Under the pieces are notes generated by a model. That model saw only the letters and a program-made list of their open reading frames with translations. It searched no databases and was not told the DNA's origin. From JAAZBW01 sp035647855 (GTDB lineage: Bacteria > Actinomycetota > Actinomycetes > Actinomycetales > Actinomycetaceae), in NCBI GenBank assembly GCA_035647855.1, contig DASRMP010000024.1, positions 1 to 26,690 on the forward strand: a stretch of 26,690 bases of DNA, written 5' to 3'. Positions 8,060-14,538 of the stretch are shown one piece after another. The position numbers and the translations under genes are program-made. Every line of letters begins with the position of its first letter. Positions within the stretch are counted from its first letter, which is position 1.

Positions 8060-9274
8060 ATGAAGATCGCGATTCTGGGCGGAGACGGATTCTGTGGCTG
8101 GCCGGCATCGCTCCACCTTTCGGCACGCGGCGATGAGGTCGTCATCATCGACAATCTCTCCCGCCGCCGGATTGATGAGGAACTCGGTGCGGAGTCACTG
8201 ACCCCGATCCGCACGATCGAGGAGCGGATCGCGGCGTGGAAGGAGGTGTCCGGCAAGGACATCGAGTTCCAGAACATCGACGTGGCGGAGGACTACGGCG
8301 CGCTGTTGCGCTTCGTCTCGGAGTCCGGCATCGACGCCGTCGTGCACTTCGCGGAGCAGCGTGCCGCGCCCTACTCGATGAAGTCGTCCGGCCACAAGCG
8401 CTACACGGTGGACAACAACGTCAATGCGACCCACAACCTTCTTGCGGCGATCGTCGAGAGCGGCCGGGACATTCACCTCGTCCACCTCGGGACCATGGGT
8501 GTCTACGGCTACGGAACGGCCGGAATGGCGATCCCCGAGGGCTATCTCGACATCCAGGTCCCCCACGGGGACACAGTGATCGAGCAGCAGATTCTCTACC
8601 CGACCAACCCGGGCTCGGTCTACCACATGACCAAGGTGCTCGATCAGACGCTGTTCGCCTACTACGCGAAGAACGACCGCCTCCGGATCACCGACCTGCA
8701 CCAGGGCATCATCTGGGGCACCAACACGGTCGAGACCAAGATGGACGAGCGCCTCATCAACCGCTTCGACTACGACGGCGACTACGGCACGGTCCTCAAC
8801 CGCTTCCTCATGCAAGCGGCAGTCGGCTACCCGATGACGGTGCACGGCACCGGGGGCCAGACCCGCGCCTTCATCCACATCCAGGACATGGTCCACTGCG
8901 TCGAGATCGCGCTCGACAACCCGCCGGTGACGGGCGATCGTGTCAAGATCTTCAACCAGCTGACCGAGACACACCGCGTGCGCGACCTCGCCAACCTGAT
9001 CGCCTCGCTCACGGGCGCGGCGGTCGAGATGGTGCCCAACCCGCGCAACGAAGCGGCAGAGAACGATCTGTACGCGTCGAACGACACGTTCCTGGAGCTC
9101 GGTCTCAACCCGACCAAACTCTCCGACGGCCTGCTCATGGAGGTCGAGGAGACGGCCCGGCGCTACCGCGACCGTGCCGATATGAGCAAGATCCCACAGT
9201 CGTCGACCTGGACCCGCGACAACAAGGCGGGTATCCCGCCGTCGCTGCAGGCCGCGGCGAAGGCCGCAGGCTGA
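8060..9274 (+). CDS. sqdB: UDP-sulfoquinovose synthase (sulfolipid head-group synthesis)
   Basis: The enzyme makes UDP-sulfoquinovose from UDP-glucose and sulfite, using bound NAD+. The 404-residue protein is an extended short-chain dehydrogenase with the diagnostic SqdB/SQD1 features: GGDGFCGW (7-14), DNLSRR, ELGAESLTPI, HFAEQRAAPYSM (96-107), LGTMGVYG with Thr145, the Tyr188-x3-Lys192 pair in YHMTK, TDLHQGIIWG, NRFDYDGDYGTVLNRF and GQTRAF. These match plant SQD1 as I remember it, along nearly the full length. GGGAG at 8045-8049 supports the ATG; TAGTCT at 8001-8006 could be a weak -10. It sits 10 bp before sqdX. Alternative: an Agl3-like enzyme feeding a glycoprotein or polysaccharide rather than a lipid. 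Confidence 0.9.
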   Translation: MKIAILGGDGFCGWPASLHLSARGDEVVIIDNLSRRRIDEELGAESLTPIRTIEERIAAWKEVSGKDIEFQNIDVAEDYGALLRFVSESGIDAVVHFAEQRAAPYSMKSSGHKRYTVDNNVNATHNLLAAIVESGRDIHLVHLGTMGVYGYGTAGMAIPEGYLDIQVPHGDTVIEQQILYPTNPGSVYHMTKVLDQTLFAYYAKNDRLRITDLHQGIIWGTNTVETKMDERLINRFDYDGDYGTVLNRFLMQAAVGYPMTVHGTGGQTRAFIHIQDMVHCVEIALDNPPVTGDRVKIFNQLTETHRVRDLANLIASLTGAAVEMVPNPRNEAAENDLYASNDTFLELGLNPTKLSDGLLMEVEETARRYRDRADMSKIPQSSTWTRDNKAGIPPSLQAAAKAAG

Positions 9275-9284
9275 CGCGCCGGAG

Positions 9285-10517
9285 ATGAGAATCGCGTACT
9301 TCACCGAGGTCTTCCTTCCGAAGATCGACGGCGTGGTCACGCGCATCCTCCGCACGCTCGACGAACTCGAGCCCCTCGGGCACGAGGCCATCGTCTTCGG
9401 CCCCGGCAACCCGCCCAAGGAGTACGCCGGGGCCAAAGTCGTGCGCGTCAATTCGGTACCGTTCAAGCCCCTCTACCCCGAGGCACGGTTCGGGCTTCCG
9501 ACACCGGGCATCGCGGAGGCGCTCGCAGACTTCCGGCCCGACGTCGTCCACGCCGTCAACCCGGTGTGGCTGGGCGCGTACGGCGTACTCGCCTCCCGAC
9601 GTCGTGACATCCCCCTCCTCGCGTCGTTCCACACGGACCTCCCGAAGTACACGGTGGAGATGGGCATCAGCGCCCTCAAGCCGACCGCGGAAGGCATCAT
9701 CCGCTTCCTCCACAATCAGGCGGAGATCAACCTGTGCACCTCCGCTCCGATGGTGGAGCGTGCACGCGAGTTCCAACTCCGCCGTGTCGATCTCTGGCCG
9801 AAGGCCGTCGACACCCGCACCTATCACCCGGACCGGTACAGCCGCGAGATGCGGGCTCGGCTGACAGGCGGTCATCCCGAAGCTCCGCTCGTGCTCTACG
9901 TGGGACGCCTGTCGAAGGAGAAGAACCTCGCGGACCTCGTCGAGCCGATCCGGAGGCTCGAAGATCTGGGAGCGCGCCTCGCGTTCGTCGGCTCCGGGCC
10001 GCAAAGCGAGGAACTCGAGGAGATGTTCGCGGGGACCAACACCGTCTTCGCCGGGTACATGAACGGTGACGAGTTGGGTTCCGCATTCGCGTCGGCCGAC
10101 GTGTTCGCCTTCCCCTCGACGACGGAAACTCTCGGATTCGTTGCGATGGAATCGATGGCAAGTGGCGTGCCAGTGGTCGGCGCGGACGCGGGCGGCATCC
10201 CGGACGTCATCGACGACGGCGTGAATGGCCTGCTCGTCCCACCGCGTGACCCGGACGCCATGACCGCGAGACTCCGCATGCTCATCACGGACCCCGGACT
10301 TCGGGCGCGGCTGGGCGCCGAGGCGCGCGCCGAGTCCGAGCGGCACTCCTGGCGGACCTCGACCGAAACACTCGTGCGCTACTACCAGGACGCGATCGCG
10401 CTCCACGGCGCCGGTGGTGGCGCCGGTGCGAGCAGGCTCCTCCGCGCGGTGTCCCGGCCGGCTCCGTGGCGCCGCACCACCCGTGCACAAGCGGGTCTTC
10501 GCCCGGCCGGTTCCTGA
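9285..10517 (+). CDS. sqdX: SqdX/SQD2-like sulfoquinovosyltransferase (GT4 family)
   Basis: SqdX transfers sulfoquinovose from UDP-sulfoquinovose to diacylglycerol to form SQDG at the inner membrane face. The 410-residue protein is a GT-B glycosyltransferase of family GT4. It has the N-terminal FTEVFLPKIDGVVTR loop, SFHTDLPKY, VDLWPKAVDTRTYHPD, the donor-site GRLSKEKN (Arg208, Lys213), and the EX7E motif (Glu281 to Glu289 in ETLGFVAMES). The stretch RLWNKGVD-SESFNP of plant SQD2 has a clear counterpart here. The last 25 residues are low-complexity. The start has only GGAG directly before the ATG, so coupling to sqdB, 10 bp upstream, is likely. Without that neighbour, mannosyl- or glucosyltransferase would be equally open. 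Confidence 0.83.
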   Translation: MRIAYFTEVFLPKIDGVVTRILRTLDELEPLGHEAIVFGPGNPPKEYAGAKVVRVNSVPFKPLYPEARFGLPTPGIAEALADFRPDVVHAVNPVWLGAYGVLASRRRDIPLLASFHTDLPKYTVEMGISALKPTAEGIIRFLHNQAEINLCTSAPMVERAREFQLRRVDLWPKAVDTRTYHPDRYSREMRARLTGGHPEAPLVLYVGRLSKEKNLADLVEPIRRLEDLGARLAFVGSGPQSEELEEMFAGTNTVFAGYMNGDELGSAFASADVFAFPSTTETLGFVAMESMASGVPVVGADAGGIPDVIDDGVNGLLVPPRDPDAMTARLRMLITDPGLRARLGAEARAESERHSWRTSTETLVRYYQDAIALHGAGGGAGASRLLRAVSRPAPWRRTTRAQAGLRPAGS

Positions 10518-10522
10518 CCGGC
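10506..10522. other. Stem-loop at the sqdX 3' end
   Basis: GCCGGT (10506-10511), a 5-nt loop holding the sqdX stop codon, and ACCGGC (10517-10522) form a perfect 6-bp stem between convergent genes. There is no T-tract, so it may stabilise the mRNA end rather than terminate. Confidence 0.35.
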
Positions 10523-10539
10523 GCTCCTGCCACCAGGGA

Positions 10540-11325
10540 TCAGATCTGCGCGAACGCCCGCAGTTCGTCGCCCGCGAGGACGCGGGCAGGTAGCGGGAGG
10601 CGCCGGACGCGCCGGGCGATGTCCGCCGCATCGAGCCCTCCGGGCGAAGCCACGACAACAACGTTGCCGAATCGCCGTCCCTTCAGCACGGCCGGTTCGG
10701 AAACCGCCACGGCCGGCCCGATGTGCCGCAGCGCCCGGGCGACCTCTCCGCGCGCGAACGCGAGCGGAGGCGAATCAGCCAAGTTCACGGCAACAACGCC
10801 ATCGTCCGTGGTGACTCGGCGCATCGCGGCCCACGCGCCGTCGTCGGCGACATGGGGCGGTACCAGCCCTCGCACGAAAACGTCACGCACGACCACGTCC
10901 CACCGGCCCGGAGGGAAGCCCTCGAGGGCCGCTCGGGCGTCCGCGGTCCGGATGCGCAGGCGCGGGCTGCGGGGGAGCGGGAACCACTCCCGGACGACCC
11001 GCGCGATCTCCGGGTCCCATTCGACGGCGAGTTGTGCGGAGCCCGGGTGCGTGGCATCCCAGGCCCGGGCGAGGCAACAGGCACCGCCGCCGAGGTGGAG
11101 CGCCCGGAGCGGCACGTCGTCTCCGAGGATGGAGCCCACTGCGGCGTCGATGTGCTGCATGTACTCGAACTCGAGGTGCTCGGGATGGTTGAGGTCGATG
11201 TAGGAGGACTCCATGCCGTCGATGAGGAACATCACCTGGCCCGGTTCCATTTCGCGGACTTCCAGGACCGAGCGCCCAGTGGAGTACGGCCTCGCAGGCC
11301 ACGGCATCACACGGCTCATGGTCAT
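10540..11325 (-). CDS. Spermidine-synthase-like protein (class I SAM fold), function unknown
   Basis: The 261-residue protein has the spermidine/spermine synthase layout. An N-terminal beta region (VLEVREMEPGQVMFLIDGMESSYIDL) is followed by a SAM-type nucleotide site (LHLGGGACCLARAW, about 76-89), an acidic ribose contact in VEWDP (101-105), TADAR (127-131) and DVVVRDVFVRG (143-153). The usual active-site loop of true spermidine synthases, D-S/T-x-D-P, is not seen; RDVFVRG stands in its place. I therefore do not call it speE. Actinobacterial relatives of this type are usually annotated only by fold. It diverges from dinB (44 bp) and converges on sqdX. A second ATG two codons in (11319) is also possible. 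Confidence 0.75.
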   Translation of the reverse strand: MTMSRVMPWPARPYSTGRSVLEVREMEPGQVMFLIDGMESSYIDLNHPEHLEFEYMQHIDAAVGSILGDDVPLRALHLGGGACCLARAWDATHPGSAQLAVEWDPEIARVVREWFPLPRSPRLRIRTADARAALEGFPPGRWDVVVRDVFVRGLVPPHVADDGAWAAMRRVTTDDGVVAVNLADSPPLAFARGEVARALRHIGPAVAVSEPAVLKGRRFGNVVVVASPGGLDAADIARRVRRLPLPARVLAGDELRAFAQI

Positions 11326-11369
11326 GTGCCAACGTTACTGTGGTGTGGGAACACGAGTGAGGAGGGGCG

Positions 11370-12590
11370 GTGTCACGAGGTCCGCGTGCCGGCGTCCGGC
11401 GCGACTGGGGCACGGACGACCGCGGGGCAACGATTCTCCACGTGGACATGGATGCCTTCTTCGCCGCAGTCGAGGTCCTGGATGATCCTGACCTGGCCGG
11501 ACGTGCGGTGATCGTCGGAGGCCGGGAGCGCGGCGTGGTCGCGTCGGCGAGCTACGAAGCGCGGGCGAAAGGGGTGCACGCGGCCATGCCCACTGCGCAG
11601 GCGCTGCGGCTCTGCCCGGGGGCGGTTCTCATCGGCGGCCGGCACGCGCGGTACCGCGAGGTGTCGCGCCAGGTCATGAGCGTGCTCGAGTCGATCACTC
11701 CGCGGGTGGAACCGCTTGGTATCGACGAGGCGTTCCTCGACGTCGCGGGCGCGATCCGCCGGCTCGGGCGGCCATGGGAGATCGGAACGCTCATCCGGTC
11801 CCGGATCCATGACGAGGTGGGAGTGCCGGCGTCGGTCGGCATTGCGGGCACCAAGCACGTGGCGAAGCTTGCTTCCGGCTTCGCCAAACCGGACGGGATG
11901 ATGCTCGTTCCAGTGGAGCAGACGGTGCCGTTCCTCCATTCGCTCCCTGTCGGTGCGCTGTGGGGTGTGGGAGATCGCACACGGGAGCACCTGGAGTCCA
12001 AGGGGGTACGAACGGTTGCGCAGTTGGCGGAGGTGCCGCGGCACACGCTCGCGCGCTGGATCGGCCCGGCGCTTGCGGAGCGGCTGCTGGAACTCGTGTG
12101 GGGCCTGGACGAGCGCGAGGTGACGCCGGGACGGGTGGAGAAGTCGATCAGCACCGAGACCACGTTCCCGGTCGATGTGAAGGATCGCGCCGAGCTGGAG
12201 CGGACCGTTCTGCGCCAGTCCCACGAGTGCGCTGCCCGGCTGCGTGCGGCGGCTCTCGAGTGCACTCGGGTCGCGATCAAGGTTCGTCACTCCGACTTCA
12301 GCACGATCACGCGTTCACGCTCGCTTCCCGCCCCGACCTTCCTCGGAGCCGACATCGCCGCGGCGGCGAGATCTCTGCTCGGGCAGGTCACCCTCTCGCG
12401 CGGCGGGGTCCGGCTCATCGGCGTCCGGACCGATGGGCTCGTCGCCGCAGAAGCTGCCGGCTGGCAGACGACTCTTGACGGGACTGCGTCGGATAAGCTG
12501 GCAGCGGAAAAGGCGATGGATGAAGTACGCCGGCGCTTCGGAAACGGCGTGATCTCTCCCGCGGCACTTCTCGAGGAACCGGAACCCTGA
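11370..12590 (+). CDS. dinB: DNA polymerase IV (Y-family translesion polymerase)
   Basis: DinB copies damaged DNA with low fidelity. The 406-residue protein starts at GTG behind GGAGG (11361-11365). Catalytic acids are Asp26 in VDMDAFFAAVE and Asp119-Glu120 in GIDEAFLDV; Phe31 fits the steric-gate position. Also present are SYEARAKGVHAAMPT, SVGIAGTKHVAKLASGFAKPDG, the helix-hairpin-helix-like LWGVGDRTREHLESKGV, and a little-finger domain ending GVRLIGVRTDGL. Conserved residues begin around 22, so the first 20 residues are an extension. I do not see an obvious beta-clamp motif at the C-terminus. No convincing LexA box lies upstream: GGAACACGAGTGAG is only a half match. Confidence 0.95.
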   Translation: MSRGPRAGVRRDWGTDDRGATILHVDMDAFFAAVEVLDDPDLAGRAVIVGGRERGVVASASYEARAKGVHAAMPTAQALRLCPGAVLIGGRHARYREVSRQVMSVLESITPRVEPLGIDEAFLDVAGAIRRLGRPWEIGTLIRSRIHDEVGVPASVGIAGTKHVAKLASGFAKPDGMMLVPVEQTVPFLHSLPVGALWGVGDRTREHLESKGVRTVAQLAEVPRHTLARWIGPALAERLLELVWGLDEREVTPGRVEKSISTETTFPVDVKDRAELERTVLRQSHECAARLRAAALECTRVAIKVRHSDFSTITRSRSLPAPTFLGADIAAAARSLLGQVTLSRGGVRLIGVRTDGLVAAEAAGWQTTLDGTASDKLAAEKAMDEVRRRFGNGVISPAALLEEPEP

Positions 12591-12602
12591 CAAGACTCGA
12601 CT

Positions 12603-12630
12603 TTGCCAGCGCTCTCCTTCGCTTTATCCT
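12603..12630 (+). promoter_or_regulatory. Putative promoter of the DUF3040 gene
   Basis: TTGCCA (12603-12608), a 16-bp spacer and TATCCT (12625-12630) resemble vegetative promoter elements. A start near 12637 would give a leader of about 27 bases containing AGGAGG (12652-12657). Confidence 0.5.
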
Positions 12631-12663
12631 TGGAGAACGAACTCTGCCGCTAGGAGGTGCAGC

Positions 12664-13056
12664 ATGCCATTGTCGGAGTACGAACAGCGCGTGCTCGCTC
12701 AGATGGAGCAGCAACTCCGCGACGCCGATCCTGAACTCGCCGAGTCCCTGCAGGCAAGCCCCCGCGGCAAGATCGACGTCCGCCGGCTGTCACTGGGTAT
12801 CCTCATCGGTCTCATCGGTGTGGTGGCTCTCGTCGCCGGAGTGGCAGCCAATCAGATCTGGCTCGGAATTCTCGGCTTCCTGGCGATGCTCTCCGGGGCG
12901 CTTCTCGCCATGACCCTTCCGAAGGACGGTTCGCGCAAGTCTGGCAAGTCCGCGAGGCCGGGGCAGTCCAAGGGTCCGAGTTCGGACACGAAGTCCTCAA
13001 GCGCATTCATGGAACGTCAGCAGGAGCGCTGGGAGCGGCGCCAAGAGAACTCGTAG
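12664..13056 (+). CDS. DUF3040-family small membrane protein
   Basis: This 130-residue protein begins MPLSEYEQRVLAQMEQQL, the hallmark of the actinobacterial DUF3040 family. Two hydrophobic segments (about 42-62 and 65-85) form a membrane hairpin. The C-terminal 45 residues are Lys/Ser/Arg-rich and probably cytosolic and disordered, ending in ERQQERWERRQENS. A strong AGGAGG sits 7 bases before the ATG. Family members often lie just before mraZ, as here, but their function is not known. The gene has its own likely promoter and a terminator, so it looks monocistronic. Confidence 0.88.
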   Translation: MPLSEYEQRVLAQMEQQLRDADPELAESLQASPRGKIDVRRLSLGILIGLIGVVALVAGVAANQIWLGILGFLAMLSGALLAMTLPKDGSRKSGKSARPGQSKGPSSDTKSSSAFMERQQERWERRQENS

Positions 13057-13078
13057 CCACTCCACTTCACACCACCAC

Positions 13079-13110
13079 GGCCTCGGGGCACCGCCCCGGG
13101 GCCTTCTTCC
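13079..13110 (+). terminator. Rho-independent terminator after the DUF3040 gene
   Basis: An 11-bp stem with one G-T wobble (13079-13089 pairing with 13093-13103), a 3-nt loop ACC and a T-rich run (TTCTTCC, 13104-13110) form a classic intrinsic terminator 22 bp after the stop codon. Confidence 0.85.
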
Positions 13111-13273
13111 TGCCACGGATCGCTTCTCCTGGCCTTGCCAGGCCGTCTGAGCGGCGCTTCAGAGCCTGTTGCGCTCTCGCTGGCACGTTGCTTGCGCCCG
13201 TGTTTCGTTACTTCTGTAGGAGTTCCGGCGGCGGGTGCCGGTTTTGTGCGGTCCCGAGGTGCTTTTCAGCCCG

Positions 13274-13313
13274 TTCAACCGGTATCAGAGCCTCTTGAAC
13301 CGGTGGTAGAGCG
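13274..13313. repeat. Imperfect 21-bp direct duplication
   Basis: TTCAACCGGTATCAGAGCC (13274-13292) recurs as TTGAACCGGTGGTAGAGCG (13295-13313). The two copies have the same 21-bp spacing as the pair at 13586-13627. The role is unknown. Confidence 0.5.
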
Positions 13314-13318
13314 ACACG

Positions 13319-13390
13319 TGTAGGCGTTTGGCTTCTACTGTAGGCGTTTAACGCGCGTCAAACGCCTACAGTAGAAGCCAAACGCCTACA
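13319..13390. repeat. 72-bp near-perfect inverted repeat
   Basis: The arms 13319-13349 and 13360-13390 are perfect 31-bp reverse complements. The 10-bp centre contains the palindrome ACGCGCGT, so the whole element is symmetrical except for one A/C mismatch pair. Each arm holds two copies of AAACGCCTAC(A) in direct order with a 20-bp period. A transcript would fold into a very stable hairpin, and no T-tract follows. No target-site duplication or transposase is visible. Confidence 0.9.
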
Positions 13391-13497
13391 GTAGACGAAT
13401 TCGCCGGTCCGGAGGGCCGCGAACGGGCCGAAATAGAGCCAAATTCACCCCTAAACGGGGTGGAAACCGGTCCGCGGGGGCGAAACGCCTACAGTAG
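13319..13497. repeat. Family of AAACGCCTACAGTAG units
   Basis: The 15-mer AAACGCCTACAGTAG occurs at 13360-13374, 13380-13394 and 13483-13497, and as its reverse complement at 13335-13349. A partial reversed copy of 11 bases lies at 13319-13329. Its end, CTACAGTAG, is a 4+1+4 palindrome, which would suit a dimeric DNA-binding protein. The isolated copy at 13483 shows that the unit also exists outside the large palindrome. Confidence 0.85.
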
Positions 13498-13535
13498 TCT
13501 CCGTTTTCCCCTGTCGGGGAGGCCCGTTCCGGGCC
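13446..13535. other. Three short GC-rich hairpins
   Basis: CACCCC-taaac-GGGGTG (13446-13462), TCCCC-tgtc-GGGGA (13507-13520) and GGCCCG-ttc-CGGGCC (13521-13535) are perfect short stem-loops. They flank the isolated CTACAGTAG-type unit. None has a T-tract long enough to call a terminator. Confidence 0.5.
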
Positions 13536-13585
13536 GAGAATGCTGCATTCACTGAATTGGCGGTTGAAATCCGCGACCACGGGCC

Positions 13586-13627
13586 CGCAGCCGGCGTCGA
13601 ACCGCTCGCAGCCGGCGTCGACCCGCC
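13586..13627. repeat. 21-bp tandem duplication
   Basis: Two adjacent 21-bp copies, both starting CGCAGCCGGCGTCGA (13586 and 13607), differ only in their last few bases. They lie directly upstream of the larger 22-bp array and may be a separate, younger expansion. Confidence 0.75.
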
Positions 13628-13629
13628 AG

Positions 13630-13806
13630 AACCCGCGCAAGTGGGCCGAGCCAGCGCAAGTAGTTGGCCAAGCCCGCGCAAGTAGTGGGCCGAGCCCGCG
13701 CAAGTAGTGGGCGGAGCCCGCGCAAGTAGTGGGCGTAGTGGGCCGAGCCCGCGCAAGAGTGGCGGAGCCCGCGCAAGAGTGGCCAGAGCCCGCGCGGGAG
13801 TGGCGC
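13630..13806. repeat. Tandem array of about eight 22-bp units
   Basis: Units follow the pattern AGCCCGCGCAAGTAGTGGGC plus two bases. Full 22-bp units start at 13649, 13671 and 13693. A 31-bp unit with an internal GTAGTGGGC duplication starts at 13715, and 20-21-bp units with AAGAGTGG start at 13746, 13766 and 13787. A shortened first unit lies at 13630-13648. Each full unit can pair GCCC with GGGC. The mixed lengths argue against coding use and suggest slippage. Confidence 0.85.
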
Positions 13807-13899
13807 AACGCGGACGGACGCGTTTTCCCTCCACTCCACTCCACCGCCTGTCTCCAGGGACTTTGCAGGATCTTCACCTCCCAGTGGCCCTGGTCGGCG

Positions 13900-13941
13900 T
13901 GGATAGTGGATGAAAGTGGAGTAATGTGGGGCGAAGTTGAG
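13900..13941 (+). promoter_or_regulatory. MraZ operator (10-bp spaced TGGRN boxes)
   Basis: TGGAT (13907), TGGAG (13917), TGGGG (13927) and a degenerate TTGAG (13937) sit exactly 10 bp apart on one face of the helix, 24 bp before the mraZ start. MraZ is known to bind runs of TGGGN-like boxes with 5-bp spacers in its own promoter. One more TGGAT lies at 13900, out of phase. I could not assign the -35/-10 with confidence; TAATGT (13922-13927) is one candidate -10. Confidence 0.7.
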
Positions 13942-13964
13942 GCGACGTGGATCGGAGGTGGCAC

Positions 13965-14396
13965 ATGTTCCTCGGTACGTACGAACCGAAGCTGGACGAC
14001 AAGGGCCGCCTCATCCTTCCCGCCAAGTACCGGGACGAACTCGCGGATGGCCTCGTACTGACGCGCGGCCAGGAGCGCTGCATCTACGCATTCCCCATGA
14101 GGGAGTTCGAACGCCTCCACGAGCAGCTCCGAACCGCTCCCGTAACTTCGAAGCAGGCGCGCGATTACCTGCGCGTCTTCCTCTCCGGCGCCACGGACGA
14201 GGTCCCGGACAAACAGGGGCGTGTCACGATTCCCGCTGCGCTGAGGCAGTATGCCGGTCTCGATCGGGACCTTGCCGTCATCGGCGCCGGTTCGCGGGTG
14301 GAGATCTGGTCCGGCCAGGCATGGGCCGACTACCTCGCCGAGCAGGAGACCGCATACTCCGAGACCGCCGAGGAGGTGATCCCGGGCTTGTTCTAG
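13965..14396 (+). CDS. mraZ: MraZ transcriptional regulator of the dcw cluster
   Basis: MraZ is a DNA-binding regulator, made of two tandem AbrB-like half-domains, that assembles into rings and controls the dcw operon from its first promoter. The 143-residue protein starts MFLGTYEPKLDDKGRL, as is typical, behind GGAGGT (13954-13959). An in-frame ATG at 13947 would add six residues not found in the family. The two conserved D-x3-R loops are DDKGR (11-15) and DKQGR (82-86). It heads the cluster, with rsmH 142 bp downstream and its own predicted operator directly upstream. Confidence 0.97.
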   Translation: MFLGTYEPKLDDKGRLILPAKYRDELADGLVLTRGQERCIYAFPMREFERLHEQLRTAPVTSKQARDYLRVFLSGATDEVPDKQGRVTIPAALRQYAGLDRDLAVIGAGSRVEIWSGQAWADYLAEQETAYSETAEEVIPGLF

Positions 14397-14457
14397 TGAA
14401 CCCGTTTCCCCCGATGAGGTCCCCCGCCAGTTTCTGACGCACTTCCCCGGCGCCAGA

Positions 14458-14476
14458 ACCAGGCGGGAGTCCTGGT
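14458..14476 (+). other. Stem-loop in the mraZ-rsmH spacer
   Basis: ACCAGG (14458-14463), a 7-nt loop and CCTGGT (14471-14476) make a perfect 6-bp stem in the only sizeable gap (142 bp) inside the cluster. There is no T-tract. It could mark an RNA-processing or attenuation site, but nothing proves that. Confidence 0.3.
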
Positions 14477-14538
14477 CGGGAGGAGAAGGGCCAGGCCAAT
14501 CACCAGAGTCACGGACCAACTGAGCGAGAGGAGGGAAC

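Larger units (their letters stand above)
13111..13898. other. Gene-free repeat island between DUF3040 and mraZ
   Basis: No credible gene is seen here on either strand. Open frames are present but have no ribosome site and simply read through repeats. The stretch begins with a small hairpin (13128-13142) and a 21-bp near-repeat. It continues with a 72-bp inverted repeat, a lone copy of its unit, short GC hairpins, a 21-bp duplication and a 22-bp tandem array. A run of three CCAC(T/C) pentamers (13831-13845) comes last before the mraZ control region. Confidence 0.8.

Noticed and set aside
8195..9466. Long minus-strand frame opposite sqdB
   Set aside because: Composition is Arg/Asp/Val/His-rich without any domain, as expected for the antisense of a GC-rich gene; the sense frame matches SqdB throughout.
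11346..11362. Possible LexA box before dinB
   Set aside because: GGAACACGAGTGAG has only the left GAAC half; the right half GTGA does not match GTTC, so SOS control of dinB is not supported.
13135..13323. Plus-strand open frame of 62 codons after the DUF3040 terminator
   Set aside because: It begins at a TTG inside a small hairpin with no ribosome site, resembles no family I know, and ends in the repeat region.
13319..13390. Reading the 72-bp inverted repeat as a terminator or CRISPR remnant
   Set aside because: There is no T-tract after the stem. The units are inverted and contiguous, with no unique spacers and no cas genes nearby.
13630..13806. 22-bp array as a CRISPR or as an ParB/DnaA origin cluster
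   Set aside because: Units abut without spacers, and no parS-like or DnaA-box sequence (TTATCCACA type) is present.
13386..14519. Minus-strand open frame of 377 codons across the repeat island and opposite mraZ
   Set aside because: It lies antisense to the secure mraZ gene, has no ribosome site, and its middle is a translation of the 22-bp array with shifting repeat lengths. High GC content explains the lack of stops.
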